Source: Pilatotrama ljubarskyi (Eukaryota; Basidiomycota; Agaricomycetes; Polyporales; Polyporaceae). Taken from it: a DNA stretch of 48,424 nucleotides. The position numbers and the translations under genes are program-made. The DNA lies in the NCBI GenBank assembly GCA_022385805.1, contig MU277716.1:207548-255971 (forward strand), given 5' to 3'. Shown one piece after another: positions 10,501 to 21,352 of the stretch; positions within the stretch are counted from its first letter, which is position 1, and each line of letters starts with the position of its first letter. Below the pieces are notes generated by a model that had not been told where the DNA came from, did not search any database, and worked only from the letters and a program-made list of their open reading frames with translations.

Positions 10501-13351
10501 CACATGGTACACGTTGGCAAGTATCATCATGTGAGTCTCGAGGGATAGAAAGAGTCTCTAGGCGGTTGTGCTGTCCGCGGACTCGCAGGCGATGGCAAGA
10601 AGCGTGGCTTCTGCTCGAGAGGTTGGCTTCCTGTGCAGAGACACAAGAGGCAACGAAGTGCCATCGGCCGGCGGCAGCACGCGGAACAGGCTGCTACCGC
10701 AATCGGCTTGCAGGTTGCTCGCGGGGCTATGCCCTCGCTTCTTGAGAATATTGAAGCCAGGGGAGCCTGGGGGTGAAAGTGTCAGATCGCCATGCGTCAG
10801 CAGACTCAGGGCATCCAGCTCAGAAGCCACGACGCACCTGGAGAAGGATGCACTCCTGGACGCATGTTCCCTCCTTGACTTCCCGTAATAGTAGCATTTC
10901 ACGCTAGAAGACCAGTTCTATATTATCAGCTCGGACGGCACCGAATGCTTGCAGGCAAAAATAGCAGACGCTTGAAACGCGGAAAATAGAACGTCATCGA
11001 CCATATGTCGCCGTCGCGAGGACCCCAGCCATCCAGTTCATGAACTCATCAACGCAACAGAAGTATGTCGACCTCCTTCTGCGGGAGAAGAAGTGGACTA
11101 ACATGGTAACATTGGATGGTTGTGTGACCCTGTCGGCGTAATGGCTGGGATCATGGCCGGCAGACATCCAGAACCTGGGGTTCGCGACAGAGACGCGCTT
11201 CGGTACCGAGGGAACGACGGTCGCGTACTGCGGCTCATGGCAACTACTACTTGATGCTGCGAATGTCAGCTGAAATGGGTCAGAGTCGGCCAGCCCGCCC
11301 GTTCAGGATTTCCCGGGCCGATCTGACGCATTACATCTACGAACAGCGATGAACCTGCAAACTCTCCTGTCCCCTCCGAGTCCTCCAAGTTACCGGCGCT
11401 GACCTGTCGGACAAAGCATAGTGCCTCGACCAGATACGAAGGGAAGAGAAAACCCGAAGAGCGTTGCGCTGCTCATAACTTGACTGATCTTACCGATTCG
11501 CTACCCTCGAGCGTGGCCATCCGTGAGACCGTTGTGACCGTGCGAGCCATGCCACTGAGTGCGAAGACGGGCATTACCCTCTCACGCGTACCCTTCAAGT
11601 TGATAAGAGCCAAGTCTGTATTATGTTTGGCACAGGCCGCAGCGGCGGACATGAGTAGCTTCTCTCTCTCGTGAGCTGAATGCACATACCAGTCGAAGTG
11701 GTTGCCCCGACAGAACGTACACGGCGGCCTATCCGGAACAACCAGGTCACGTTAGTGGCCTGGAGAAAAAATTTATGTCAATATCAAGGAGCGTCGACAC
11801 CTTCGAACGGCGCTTCTATCATGACGAGAGGCAGCAGACGCGTCGAGTTTCTGGAGACTACCAGGGCCTGCGGGGCAGGGGCGGGTCCTGATGAAGCGTC
11901 TTTTGCGATGTATCTAAGTAGTGAAGAGCACTGGGAAGACTAGCATCAGGAACAGATACTCTAGAGGAGAACTATTATTCACCATGAACTTGAACGCAAA
12001 TTATGGGCCATTTACGCAGATGCGGCATACTATTCATGTCGCAAGATAGTGACGCGTCATCATAGGTCAACAGGATCAAACAAGAAAAGTCGCGATGCCC
12101 ACATCCATCCTGCGAGAGACGCCTTGATTGTCGCCACCGCGATTGTCCCGTGAGAACACAGTGCGCCTGTTCATGGTGAGGGGAAGGCCGAGTGAGCTTA
12201 TGAGGCAGGAAGACTACATCACGAACTGGAATCATGGATCGCGAGCCACCAAATCGGCACGGCGGACGCTTCGGATTGATCCAGTGCCGCACGAGAGATG
12301 CTACATTTCAAGCTCAAATGAAAGTTTTTGCGGAGTACGTACGTTCGCGTCGGTCCAGCAAGCCGTTGTCCCATGGAGCAGTCATGCGTACGATCTTGGC
12401 CATCTATCGGCCTGCCGTCTCGGTGTCCGCCATGTCATTGGCTTCCCGAGGCACCCATTGCAGTACTCAAGAATAGACCCAGTTTGAAGCGGATTCCGGC
12501 GGGCACCCGTCGCCACTTCGTGAGGGATCTACAGAGCAAAGAGCGAGAATGTAAGTGCACCTCCATCGATAACGCCTTCTGCACGACTGCGCACGGCGAA
12601 GTTGTACCTGGCCTTTCCCGCGAAGCCTCAGGAAGCGAGGGTAGCGCGGCCGTCTCGGGTGTTCGCACGCTACGTGGAGTTCTCGAAGCCCGGGAACGAC
12701 AGTGACGCTCATCACAAGGTCTTGAGCAGCCTAAAGCGGGGCGCGGATAGCGCTCTAAGGCGATGTTGTCGCAGGTGCTAGCTAGCGGGTACACGGAGGC
12801 GCGGCAGTACACGCATGAACGCGACCTGGTGGTATGCCGTACTCTGTGACAGAGAACGTCAGGTGGGACGCATTGCAGGAGTGTGACGTGAAGGTCTCAT
12901 GCCCGGAATTGTCTGCTTGACAGACGCGAAGCTTGCTCATAACCATCTAGTGCTGAACGGTGTACCTCGACTGGTCGGCGGTGGTAAGGGGTGTCACGGG
13001 TCGTCGCTTTCGCTCCAGTCGTGCTGGACTTCTGCAGGGCCATTTTGATGTTTCGGTCCGGAGAGCCTTCACCTACGATAACTCTCACCAGGTCGGCTCA
13101 AGCGGAAGGAAGTAGCGATTAACGACGGAGCGGCACACCTTCTGTCATATTATGCACACTCTCGATATCACAGTCGTCCTTAGCAGCAATACCGCTCATC
13201 CAGAGCACGAGGGGCCAATGCTCAATATGCGTAATATACCGCAAGACACCTTCGTCAAGCGCGCCGCCTCAGTCGACCATATCCGTTGAAGTGAACGTGA
13301 AGAGTTTCACCGGCACAGAACGCTCACTACGGATCTATCTATATCAAGAGA
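7528..13351. other. Gene-poor interval, no gene recognised
   Basis: About 5.8 kb without a gene I can support. The 5' part holds the promoter of the minus-strand low-complexity gene. Protein-like fragments occur: plus-strand 7921-8178 (starts MPLSLPRFTEHTGNLSALDD), minus-strand 10561-10800, and minus-strand 11485-11685 ending near a gtaaga donor. None joins its neighbours in a phase-consistent way, and none shows a domain I know. Decayed genes or fast-evolving multi-exon genes are both possible. Confidence 0.4.
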
Positions 13352-13884
13352 TTATTCATCGTAGACCATCGTAGAGAGTTCCGACGCACCATGCCAGGGA
13401 TGTTCATCTGCGACGGCCCTTCCAGTCCACTCTCGCAATTCTGTACGTTCCGCATGGGTCCACGGTCCTGATGGAACCTCGGGCGCCGGACCTGTGCTCG
13501 TGGAGAATTCAATCAGCTTCTCCAACTGACAGATCGGCGAATCGCCCATGTCCCGCCACGCAAACGACGGCAACGCAGCTCGATCTGGAGACTTACCGCA
13601 TCATCTCCCTGTGGACCGCAGACCGCCGAGCACTGAGTGGAGCTGCCCTGCCTACGACTCACACACCCAAAAATACGCCGCTGAGACGTATTCCTCCGCG
13701 GGGGATCGCGATGCGACACAGCTATCATGCACGTCCGGTCGACCCTGACATTAGTATGTCATACCTGGAGGTCGCGCGCCTTGATCAGGGAGCTTCCTGC
13801 ATCTACGAGGTACCCGATTCCGCCTTCCTCCGAATCCGTCGTGATCGTAATGGCGAACCGGATGCGCGGTATCGTCGGGGAAAC
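13352..13884 (-). pseudogene. Exon-like chain, possible gene remnant, function unknown
   Basis: Three minus-strand segments join in phase with GT...AG borders: roughly 13884-13765, 13721-13667 and 13584-13352, ending at a TAA. The first carries RFAITITTDSEEGGIGYLVD, the second LCRIAIPRGGIRLSGVFLG, and the third DMGDSPICQLEKLIEFSTST and continues to YDE-stop. The chain reads like real protein, but I find no acceptor or ATG in frame upstream of the first segment, where a TGA intervenes. It is therefore either truncated or I have mis-spliced it. More exon-like pieces lie upstream to about 14.6 kb. No domain recognised. Confidence 0.25.
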
Positions 13885-15907
13885 CAGACAGCAGTGGCGT
13901 CACCACAGGGATGAACCTATCTCGAGGCAAACATAGGTCACATAGGTCATCGAGGACAGACAGTATCCTAGAAGCGCAGCGTGGCCGCCGCTTTAGCACG
14001 CCTTCAAGCCAATACTTCACAATACTCACCGAACAAGTGCCAACAGCCGAGCCTAATGTAGCGTGGCCACTACCGTCACAGTCAGGACGGCGGCCAGAGA
14101 CAAAACCGGCCAACAATTCGCAAGGTGATGCACCCGTGTCGGCGAGTGGCTGCACGCTATACTGAAAGCGGCGATGCGAGCTCACCGCGAGGGCAGATCT
14201 GACGTCGGTACCGCAGCACTATGATATCGGGCTGGAGACCATGGCGAGCCTGCTTGACATGTTGATGTGAGGGCCTCGCGGGACTCCTCCGGGCAGGATG
14301 GACGAGCGACGTCCGGGGGAACATGACGGCCGCACTGCCCATCACGGTGCTAACAGCTGAGTGGTTCAGCACAGCAGCACGTCAGCTCCGGCCCAATCAT
14401 GAGCGTTATCTCAGACACTCACCGAAGCCGCAACAATACGTCCCGGTATTCGCTTCACAGAGGACGAGTCCAGCACGTACCAATGCACATCCGGGGGAAA
14501 AGTCGCAAGCTGCCAGCGGAGATGAAGTGTCGTGCGATTGTGATAGAGCTAGAGGTACCGCCTGTTGAGAGACTGCGGCACCACACAACCTCGGTACCGC
14601 ACACGCAGACCCGCAAGCGAGATCCTTGACATTATCGGACTAGGTCAGTCGGCTCTATTCGAGATGTCGTCAAGTGATCATTGATAGTCTTCGAGCGCCG
14701 ATATGCAAGCTGTCGAATACAAGGAACGGATTCAGAGTGCAACTGAGCCGTGCCACAATTAGCCAGACATGCGCACAGCGCCCACCGACACTGGCGGCCT
14801 ATCGTCTCGCCGTCCCGCAACCTTCTGGAGCCCAGGCTCTCATTACTACGACCCCATGCGCATGCGCCAGAAACCTCGGAAGAAAGGCAGCAGAAAATGA
14901 AAGATCGCCTGAGACTGTACGCGAAGCCCAACCGGCGGCCGCACGCGTGAGAGGCGACGAGAGGCCAACGCCCCACAGCCGAACTCACCTCTTCTTCCCG
15001 CATTTCTCGAACGCACGCCAGCGCCGCGGCGTACGCGTACATCCTCCCCCGTCCTGATAGGGGATGGTGGGGTATCTCCGGTCGCTCGCGCTCAGTACTG
15101 CCGCCGCGCGCAACTGTCGCCAGACGGTGAGTGAGCCTCGAGCACGGCGATGCGCGACTTCCGACACACTCACGCATCCCTGGAGTCGCCACTTTGCCGC
15201 CGCCACCGCCGCCGCCCTTGCCTTGACTCTTCCCATGCTCGCAGCAGACATCCGACGTGCGCCCGTTCAGTGTGCCGATTTCGGGCCTACCTACCTTGGC
15301 GACGACGGCGGTCGCAGGGTCGCTCAGTTCCAGGAACAAAGGCCGAACGCCGACAGTCCTTCCGTGCGTGCATGCGTCGTTCTATACATTCCGATGCGGC
15401 GGTGCACGCCTACTATGCACGAGTCGAGACTCGACATATATGAATGGTGCGGAGTGCTCCGGGGTCCTACTCTGGTCACTGTGTGTGGCGACACATGGCC
15501 ATTTCCTGCACTAGGTAGATTTCTCGCCGATCCTCGCTCGACCGAGTGCAATTGCGCCTGTGGGGCATAGCGCGGATCTGGAGATATGGTCCCGTCAGCT
15601 GTGCTAGCAAGATGGGCTCGGCCGTGAAGTCCAGGCCAGTCTGAGGATATGTCGCCATTAGCGTGGAGGCCACTGAGACGGCAGCGCGGTCTGAAGACGG
15701 CTGAGCTGCTTGCGAACAAGCGAGCTGCGCGCTCTCGCTACTGTGCGACGCCGAGCTCACCAAGTGTGTCTCGTGGTGCCAATGCGGACGGGGAACCCGA
15801 AAGAGGTCGGTGGTGCTAGATGGACCAATGCGTTCTAGGGACAAAACCCGCCATCATGCATGAGCGCTCACAAAGTCCGAGATTGACGGTCGAGCAAGAC
15901 CATGCAC
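13885..15907. other. Gene-poor interval, no gene recognised
   Basis: Contains scattered exon-like fragments on the minus strand (for example 14460-14560 and 14165-14340), possibly upstream parts of the 13.4-13.9 kb chain. A 235-codon minus-strand open frame ending at 14632 begins at a TTG rather than an ATG and contains a glycine run from simple GCC repeats at about 15197-15218. I do not accept it as a gene. Confidence 0.35.
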
Positions 15908-17024
15908 TCACCATCGCCCGCTGTACCTCCGCCCGCCGTCCCTGTCCCTATCTCTATCCCGTTCCCAGCCTCTCCTTCTCTCCCGCTGCACCTCATCGAC
16001 CTCTCTCCTATTGAACACGTCCCCATATCCACTCCCTCCCATCCCTCGGCGGTCGACACCGCGGTACACAGTGCTCGGCGTCTCGCTTCCCGCCATCTCC
16101 CTCTTCTTGCGAGCGATGAGCTCGAGCGCGCGCTGGCGCTCCGCAGACTCGCGCGTCAAGCGGGCCGCTACTTCTGGCGGGGCCGACGGGGGCGCCGGCG
16201 GAAGAGCTCGTGGCGGTCTTCGAGTAGATGAAGAGGAGGATGACGAGCCGTTCCCGCCCGAGCGAGAGGCGAGTTGAGAGTTGATCGCCGTGAGCGGGTC
16301 GTGCGCCGACTTGCGTTGGAGGTCTCGTCGCCTGTACATTCGTCCGCATGTCAGCAAAGCATATCTCCACGTAGGACTTATACGTACCGTTTCACTTCGT
16401 CCGTCTCATCCACCTCCTCCGTCTCCTTTGCCCGCTTCGCGTCGACGTACCACGGGTTCAGGTCCTTTGCTGACGGCGCGAGCGCCACGCCCTTCTCGCT
16501 CTCGACTCCTCCGGGCGGGGGCTTCTTCGTCGAGCGCATATTTCCATGTACCGGTATGACACTCTAAGACATCATCAGTAAGACGTCTGAGCAGGGCTGA
16601 GAGCGAGAGGAGACGCACCCGCTCGAGGTCCTCGAAGAAGTTGATATGCCCGTTCGCAGTCGTCAGCGTCGACACTTCCGCCGGCGCCCCCGCAGTCGAC
16701 GGTCCCGCACCCTGACTATCGAGCAACGCGAGATCGTCATCCTCCCTCCCCTTACTCCTCGTCTTCGAGCCCCCCAGCCCCGCGCGCTGCCGCAGCAAGT
16801 CGATCCTTGCCTCCGAGTCCTACCGTCCAAACCCCCGGCACGTTCAGCATCTCCCCGTCCGGCCGTAAAGAGACACAGCAACAGCGACTCACAGCGAGCA
16901 TCATCCTTCCCTCCTCGACCGCCTCCTTCTGGCGCGCCTCCTCCTCGTCCCTCCGCACGCGCTCGATGTTGTCCCGGCGGTAGGGATGGTACGACTTGTG
17001 GTGGGCGATGTTCAGCTTCCCCAT
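15908..17024 (-). CDS. CIR N-terminal domain protein, LENG1-like, 4 exons, 310 aa
   Basis: Predicted nuclear protein with an N-terminal CIR_N domain (the segment named after CBF1-interacting corepressor), similar overall to LENG1-type proteins linked to pre-mRNA splicing complexes. Exons: 17024-16893, 16819-16619, 16563-16388, 16331-15908; 933 nt in frame. The start MGKLNIAHHKSYHPYRRDN leads into a charged helix (RVRRDEEEARQKEAVEEGR), the hallmark of CIR_N. Later family-like elements are the NPWYVD motif, KSAHDPL, and a C-terminal LTRESAERQRALELIARKKR helix, as in LENG1 homologues where an E/R-rich helix near the C-terminus is followed by an Arg-rich tail (here RDRDRDRDGGRRY). Length is close to other LENG1-type proteins. 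Its place in the family is well supported; a role in splicing or corepression is inferred from the family. Confidence 0.85.
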
Positions 17025-18133
17025 CTTGTCCTTGCGGTATCGTATGGTTCCGATACAGATCACTAGACAGAGTCAAACTCGGACTTGTGCGGGGAAGGTG
17101 GTGGTGGTGGTAGCCGACAAGCACGGCATCAAACGTGCAGTCCACCATCGCTGAGCGCCCATGCTACTTGTTGATGCTGGCGCAGATCCTGTTCACGCAA
17201 CGACCACCGAGATGTTCGAGCGTACCTGTGTGACGCACCTGGAACGCTCGATATACCCCATCCCGCCACGAAGCCAGACACGCTACGACCGACGCCGACA
17301 CCGCGACACGGTTCTCAGGACTCATACATAGGCAGCGTGCCAAGCGCATGCTAACTGCATATACATGATGCATAAACTCTACTCATCAGCCCGGCTCTGG
17401 AGAACTCGCGCTCGGAAGGCCGGGCCAGTGCGGGCAAGCACAGCGGCTCGCAGAAGGCGCGGTCGTGAGCGATTACAGCCGTATGCGGCGCGAGCATTAG
17501 ATATGTACAAGATACGAGTAACTTTGGTGCGCCGGTGACAGTTGGCAGAAGAAGGCAGCAGCGACGGCGGGCTAATGCAAGTATAGTACAGTGAAGGCTA
17601 TGGCTGTATACACCCCGCGCGCGCGTGCGGAAACGTCCCGGGCGCACCGAACCGAGAAAACCGAACTCCGTGGGTCCGCTGGCGGACGCCTGCGGCTCGG
17701 TGCTACTAGCAATCAGCATAGACCTAATCGACAGTGAAGAATCAACGCGTAGCGTGTATGCGGACGGGGACCAGGGACGGTCAGGATCTCATCCCCTGGC
17801 AGACGGCAGCAGGTGGCAGGGCGAGAGGAGCAAGGCAAGCAAGCAAGCGTATACAGGGCCCGAGTGCGAGAGGAAAGGGCATGTCGAGGATGACAGATCG
17901 GAATTCCCGGCCCTCGTCTGGCGAAGATGGGCGTGGGCGTGGACTTTGCTCCCGGGCGGAGATCGGCGATAGGTGTCGGCAGCGCATAAGCAGAGGGATT
18001 GAGGGTTCGCGGTGCACGTCGCGCGTCGCACGTTTCGGGTCTCGGCTCGGCATTCTGCGAGGCGAGGCGACGTGCGCTATGTACGAGTGGAGTGGGATGT
18101 GGATGTGGTCGTCGGGCTGCCGGTAGAGGGCGG
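17025..18133. other. Intergenic, no gene recognised
   Basis: About 1.1 kb upstream of the LENG1-like gene and downstream of the cyclophilin gene, both on the minus strand. A GGTGGTGGTGGTGG run sits at 17098-17111. No open frame has a domain or consistent splice signals. Confidence 0.5.
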
Positions 18134-18959
18134 TCATAGAGTGCCGCACGCGGCGATGAGGATGTCGACGGAGGGACGGTGGAGGATGTGGTCGGAGGCG
18201 AAGCTCTCGATTTTGTGGACGACGTCCATGCCTTTGATGACTTCGCCAAAGACGACGTTGCGACCGTCGAGCCACTGGGCGGGGACGATGGTGATGAAGA
18301 ACTGCAGCCATCGTTAGCTTCACGAAGGACAGAGCGTGCGACGAGTACGGACCTGGGAGGAGTTTGTATGTGGGCCGCGGTTGGCCATGGAGAGGAGGCC
18401 GGGGCGATCATGACGGATGCGAAAGTTTTCGTCTAATGTCGGGAGAACAGAAGCAAGGGAGCGTCAAAGGTGCGTACAAGGTTTGGAAGCGGGGCTGCGA
18501 GAAGGGGAGGGAGGGAGGGTGCGGGAGAGAGGAGACGTACCGGCAAAGGTGGGCCCGTAGATGGAGCGGCCGGTGGTGCCGTTGCCGTCGACGATGTCAC
18601 CTCCCTGGACGATGAACTGCAATATGGCAGCGTGTGAGAGATGGTGGGGATGGGGTGGGGAGGGGGGACGTACGTTGGGGACGACTCTGTGGATGTAGGA
18701 GTTGGCGTAGCCGTAGCCGTTCTGGCCGGTGGCTAGCTCGCGAAAGTTGCGGGCGGTGACGGGGCATACGGCGTCGAAGAGGCGGAAGACGATGCGGCCG
18801 GCTGGGGCGCCGTCGATGTCGATGTCGAACTGGGGCGGGGGGGGCGATGAGCGTCGAAGGGAGGGGGACGGGCGGGGTACTCACGAAGACGTCCGGGCCG
18901 GAGATTGGGCGGGGCCGTGCTGAACGGGAAGGGAGACGGGGTGGATCCTGTACGGACAT
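18134..18959 (-). CDS. Cyclophilin-type peptidyl-prolyl cis-trans isomerase, 5 exons, 184 aa
   Basis: Catalyses cis-trans isomerisation of prolyl bonds and is the cyclosporin A target family. Exons: 18959-18885, 18829-18674, 18616-18541, 18432-18353, 18301-18134; 555 nt in frame. The whole cyclophilin fold is present after a 24-residue basic, proline-rich N-terminus. Active-site equivalents visible: Arg73 in HRVVP, Phe78 and Gln81 in FIVQGGD, Ala119-Asn120 in MANRG, Gln129 and Phe131 in SSQFFIT, Trp139-Leu140 in [11 protein letters not shown]. Two positions differ from human CypA: the Met61 equivalent is Ile79 and the His126 equivalent is Asn144. There is no clear signal peptide, so it is probably cytosolic, nuclear or mitochondrial. 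Single-domain, near the usual 165-180 aa. Confidence 0.93.
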
Positions 18960-19802
18960 GGCAGAGGAGGGAGAGGATGGAGAGGCATCTGGCTTGGGAG
19001 GGTGTTGAGTACTTATTTGCAGCCAAGCGTCGCTCGCCGTCGTAAGTGCTCTCAGTCGCACTCGCACTCGCCCTCGCCCGCCCTTGCCGGCACTCTCCGC
19101 CATCGCTCTTCGGCATCTTCCCCCCAGGACCCCCGGCACCGTCAGATCCCCGAGATCCGGCATTGCTCGATTCGGCTGCACTCGCCTCCCTCGTCTGCTC
19201 TTTCCGAGACTCGACTCTTCCCTGCGGATCTTCCCGTGCTACGTACCTCTCTCCCCAGTCCTGGCCCGCTGCCCCACCCTCTGCGCCTCTCGCTGTCTCA
19301 CATCCTCGTGCGCCCTCAGCCTCTGACCATACCCATACACACCGCCGTCCTTCTCAGCCAGCCTATTCTTGGCCCCCGGCCCTCCAGTCCTTTGCTGCCC
19401 ATCCGCCCATCCGTCCACAGCACCAGCAACGGACAGATTCACCACCGCATCACCGTTCCTCGTGAGACCCTCCGCGTCCCATAGACAGATACATCATCTT
19501 CCGGCTCATCCTGCACACGGCGCAGCCCTCCGTGCCCCCGTCCGCCCGTCCACCCTAGCCCCTCCGAAGATGATGAGAGATGCGGATGGTATGTACATAA
19601 GACGTACGAGCGGGACGGGAGAGCGGCTCTCCGTCCTCGCTCGCGCTCTCACACCCGCCCCGACCCGCGAAGCGCAAGCCAGAGTGACCGCGAGCGACGG
19701 ACGCACCGCGATCGATGCCCTCTGCCCGTCTGTTATGAATCCATTCATTTTGCACGTCCCGGTACGCTTACTCTGATGAACATCTGGAAAGCCAGTGTCG
19801 TG

Positions 19803-19987
19803 TGCCAGCGTCCCGTCCGCCTCCGAGATGCATACCTTCACCACTGAACGCGGTCTGCCCGCTCATCAAGCTTGTCTGACGAGTCCTACTGGCAGCGCTC
19901 AGCCAGCATCCCTTCCGCCTCCGAGATGTATAAATCCACCCATATTTGCCGTCCGCCGCTCATCAAGCCCGTCCGACGACTCATCCT
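19803..19987. repeat. Imperfect tandem duplication, about 99-bp unit
   Basis: 19803-19885 and 19901-19987 share the pattern CCAGCrTCCC, TCCGCCTCCGAGATG and, about 40 bp later, CTCATCAAG...GTC.GACGA, with an offset of 98-99 bp. The copies differ by several substitutions and a small gap, so the duplication is not recent. No function is apparent. Confidence 0.7.
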
Positions 19988-21328
19988 AGCAGTGCGCTTC
20001 CCGTCGCATTCGCCGCAATGGCTAACTCTCGTGTGCCCCGGATGCTGCCAATGCTCGTTTAGCATACGCGGCGTCTCCCAGCCTCCGTCTCGGCCCTCGG
20101 GGCTTCTTCGCCCTGCGCGTCGCATCGCACTGTTCGGCTGCCGGTGGACGTGACTCCGGTGGCGAGGTGAAGAGAATTCAACCCAGGTAATAAGCACACG
20201 CGTATACTTCTACGACGTCCTCTACTCGCAGCACTGGCCGACACGGCGAGTCACCCTCGCCCCGGCCGAGCACCGCCGCGTGGTTTGTCCGTTCTTCCGC
20301 TCACTTGTACGATGACGCCCCGTGTGTCCCAACACTCGGGAAGCCCCCCAAAGTGCAGCGTGTCCTCATGCGATCCAGGTGCGTCCCTAGGCCTGTCAGG
20401 CATTCCAATGGCATCGCGGAGTCTTCCGTCTCGCCCGGACCGCTCGTCCCATCGCTTCCGGACCTCAGCTCCTCCCATCCTCCCTCCTCTCCAACCCTCA
20501 GTCACTCCCCACCCCGCCTGCACGTCCCTCGCACGCTGAACCAGCTCTCGAGCCTGAACGCAGCACAGTCTATCACCCTCTCCGCCCACCCCGACCCCCG
20601 CATCTCGCCCTCTCCTCCAACCTCACCGCTTCCATCCATCCACCCCCAACCACCGGCAGTCCGTCACCCGCAGCCGCCGACCGCTCGCAAACGGGATAGC
20701 AGCTGCCACAGCTCACCGCAAGTACTGCGCAGGACCCCGGCACGCGCACGCACACACATCCACGGACTAGAAGCCGACAATCCAGAGGATTGGCATCGCC
20801 ATTGGCGTGCACCCTCTCGGACGTCGCCGATCATGCCCCTTCCCCTATCCGCCCCTTCGCCCTTGCCCCCCACACGCGCCCATGCGACTGAACTCGTACT
20901 AGCGCAGAACCCGCAAGTCCTCAGGGTACGTCGTGCATGGGTACGATCGCCATGAGCGCACGCAACGCAAGACGTGCTCATCGGCATCTTCCAGCGTCCA
21001 GAATCCAGCGGCGGCTTCTAGCGTCTCCGCTGCAGCTTCAGCTGTCCTGTAGCTGCAGATGCGAATGCAAGCCCGCGGCTAGGCTCGGGCAGTGCCACCG
21101 ATTTCAGCGTGGCACCGGGCCTTGACATTCACGATGACAATGCCAAACGCGGCACCGCGCATCTCTCATCGAGCTCTCTGCCGTCACTTCATTAGTATGA
21201 TTCATAGTGCGTCCACCCCGATCGCCCGTGCGGCAACTCGCGCGGCCCTCCTGCCACCCCCAACTCAAGCCTCACGACCTGAAGCGTGACACGGAGGACG
21301 GCAGCTGCGCATGTCGGAGAGTGCTGGG

Positions 21329-21352
21329 TTCGGACTTGGATTCGGACTTGGG
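21329..21352. repeat. Short 12-bp tandem repeat
   Basis: Two near-identical 12-bp units (TTCGGACTTGGR) followed by degenerate CTCGCACTCGG/ACTCTTCC units. It looks like a small minisatellite outside any recognised gene. Confidence 0.55.

Noticed and set aside
14632..15339. 235-codon minus-strand open frame
   Set aside because: Starts at TTG, its glycine run comes from GCC simple repeats, and no domain or conserved block is visible.
20305..20955. 216-codon Pro/Ser-rich plus-strand frame
   Set aside because: Explained by CT-rich composition; no constrained block and no clear start context.
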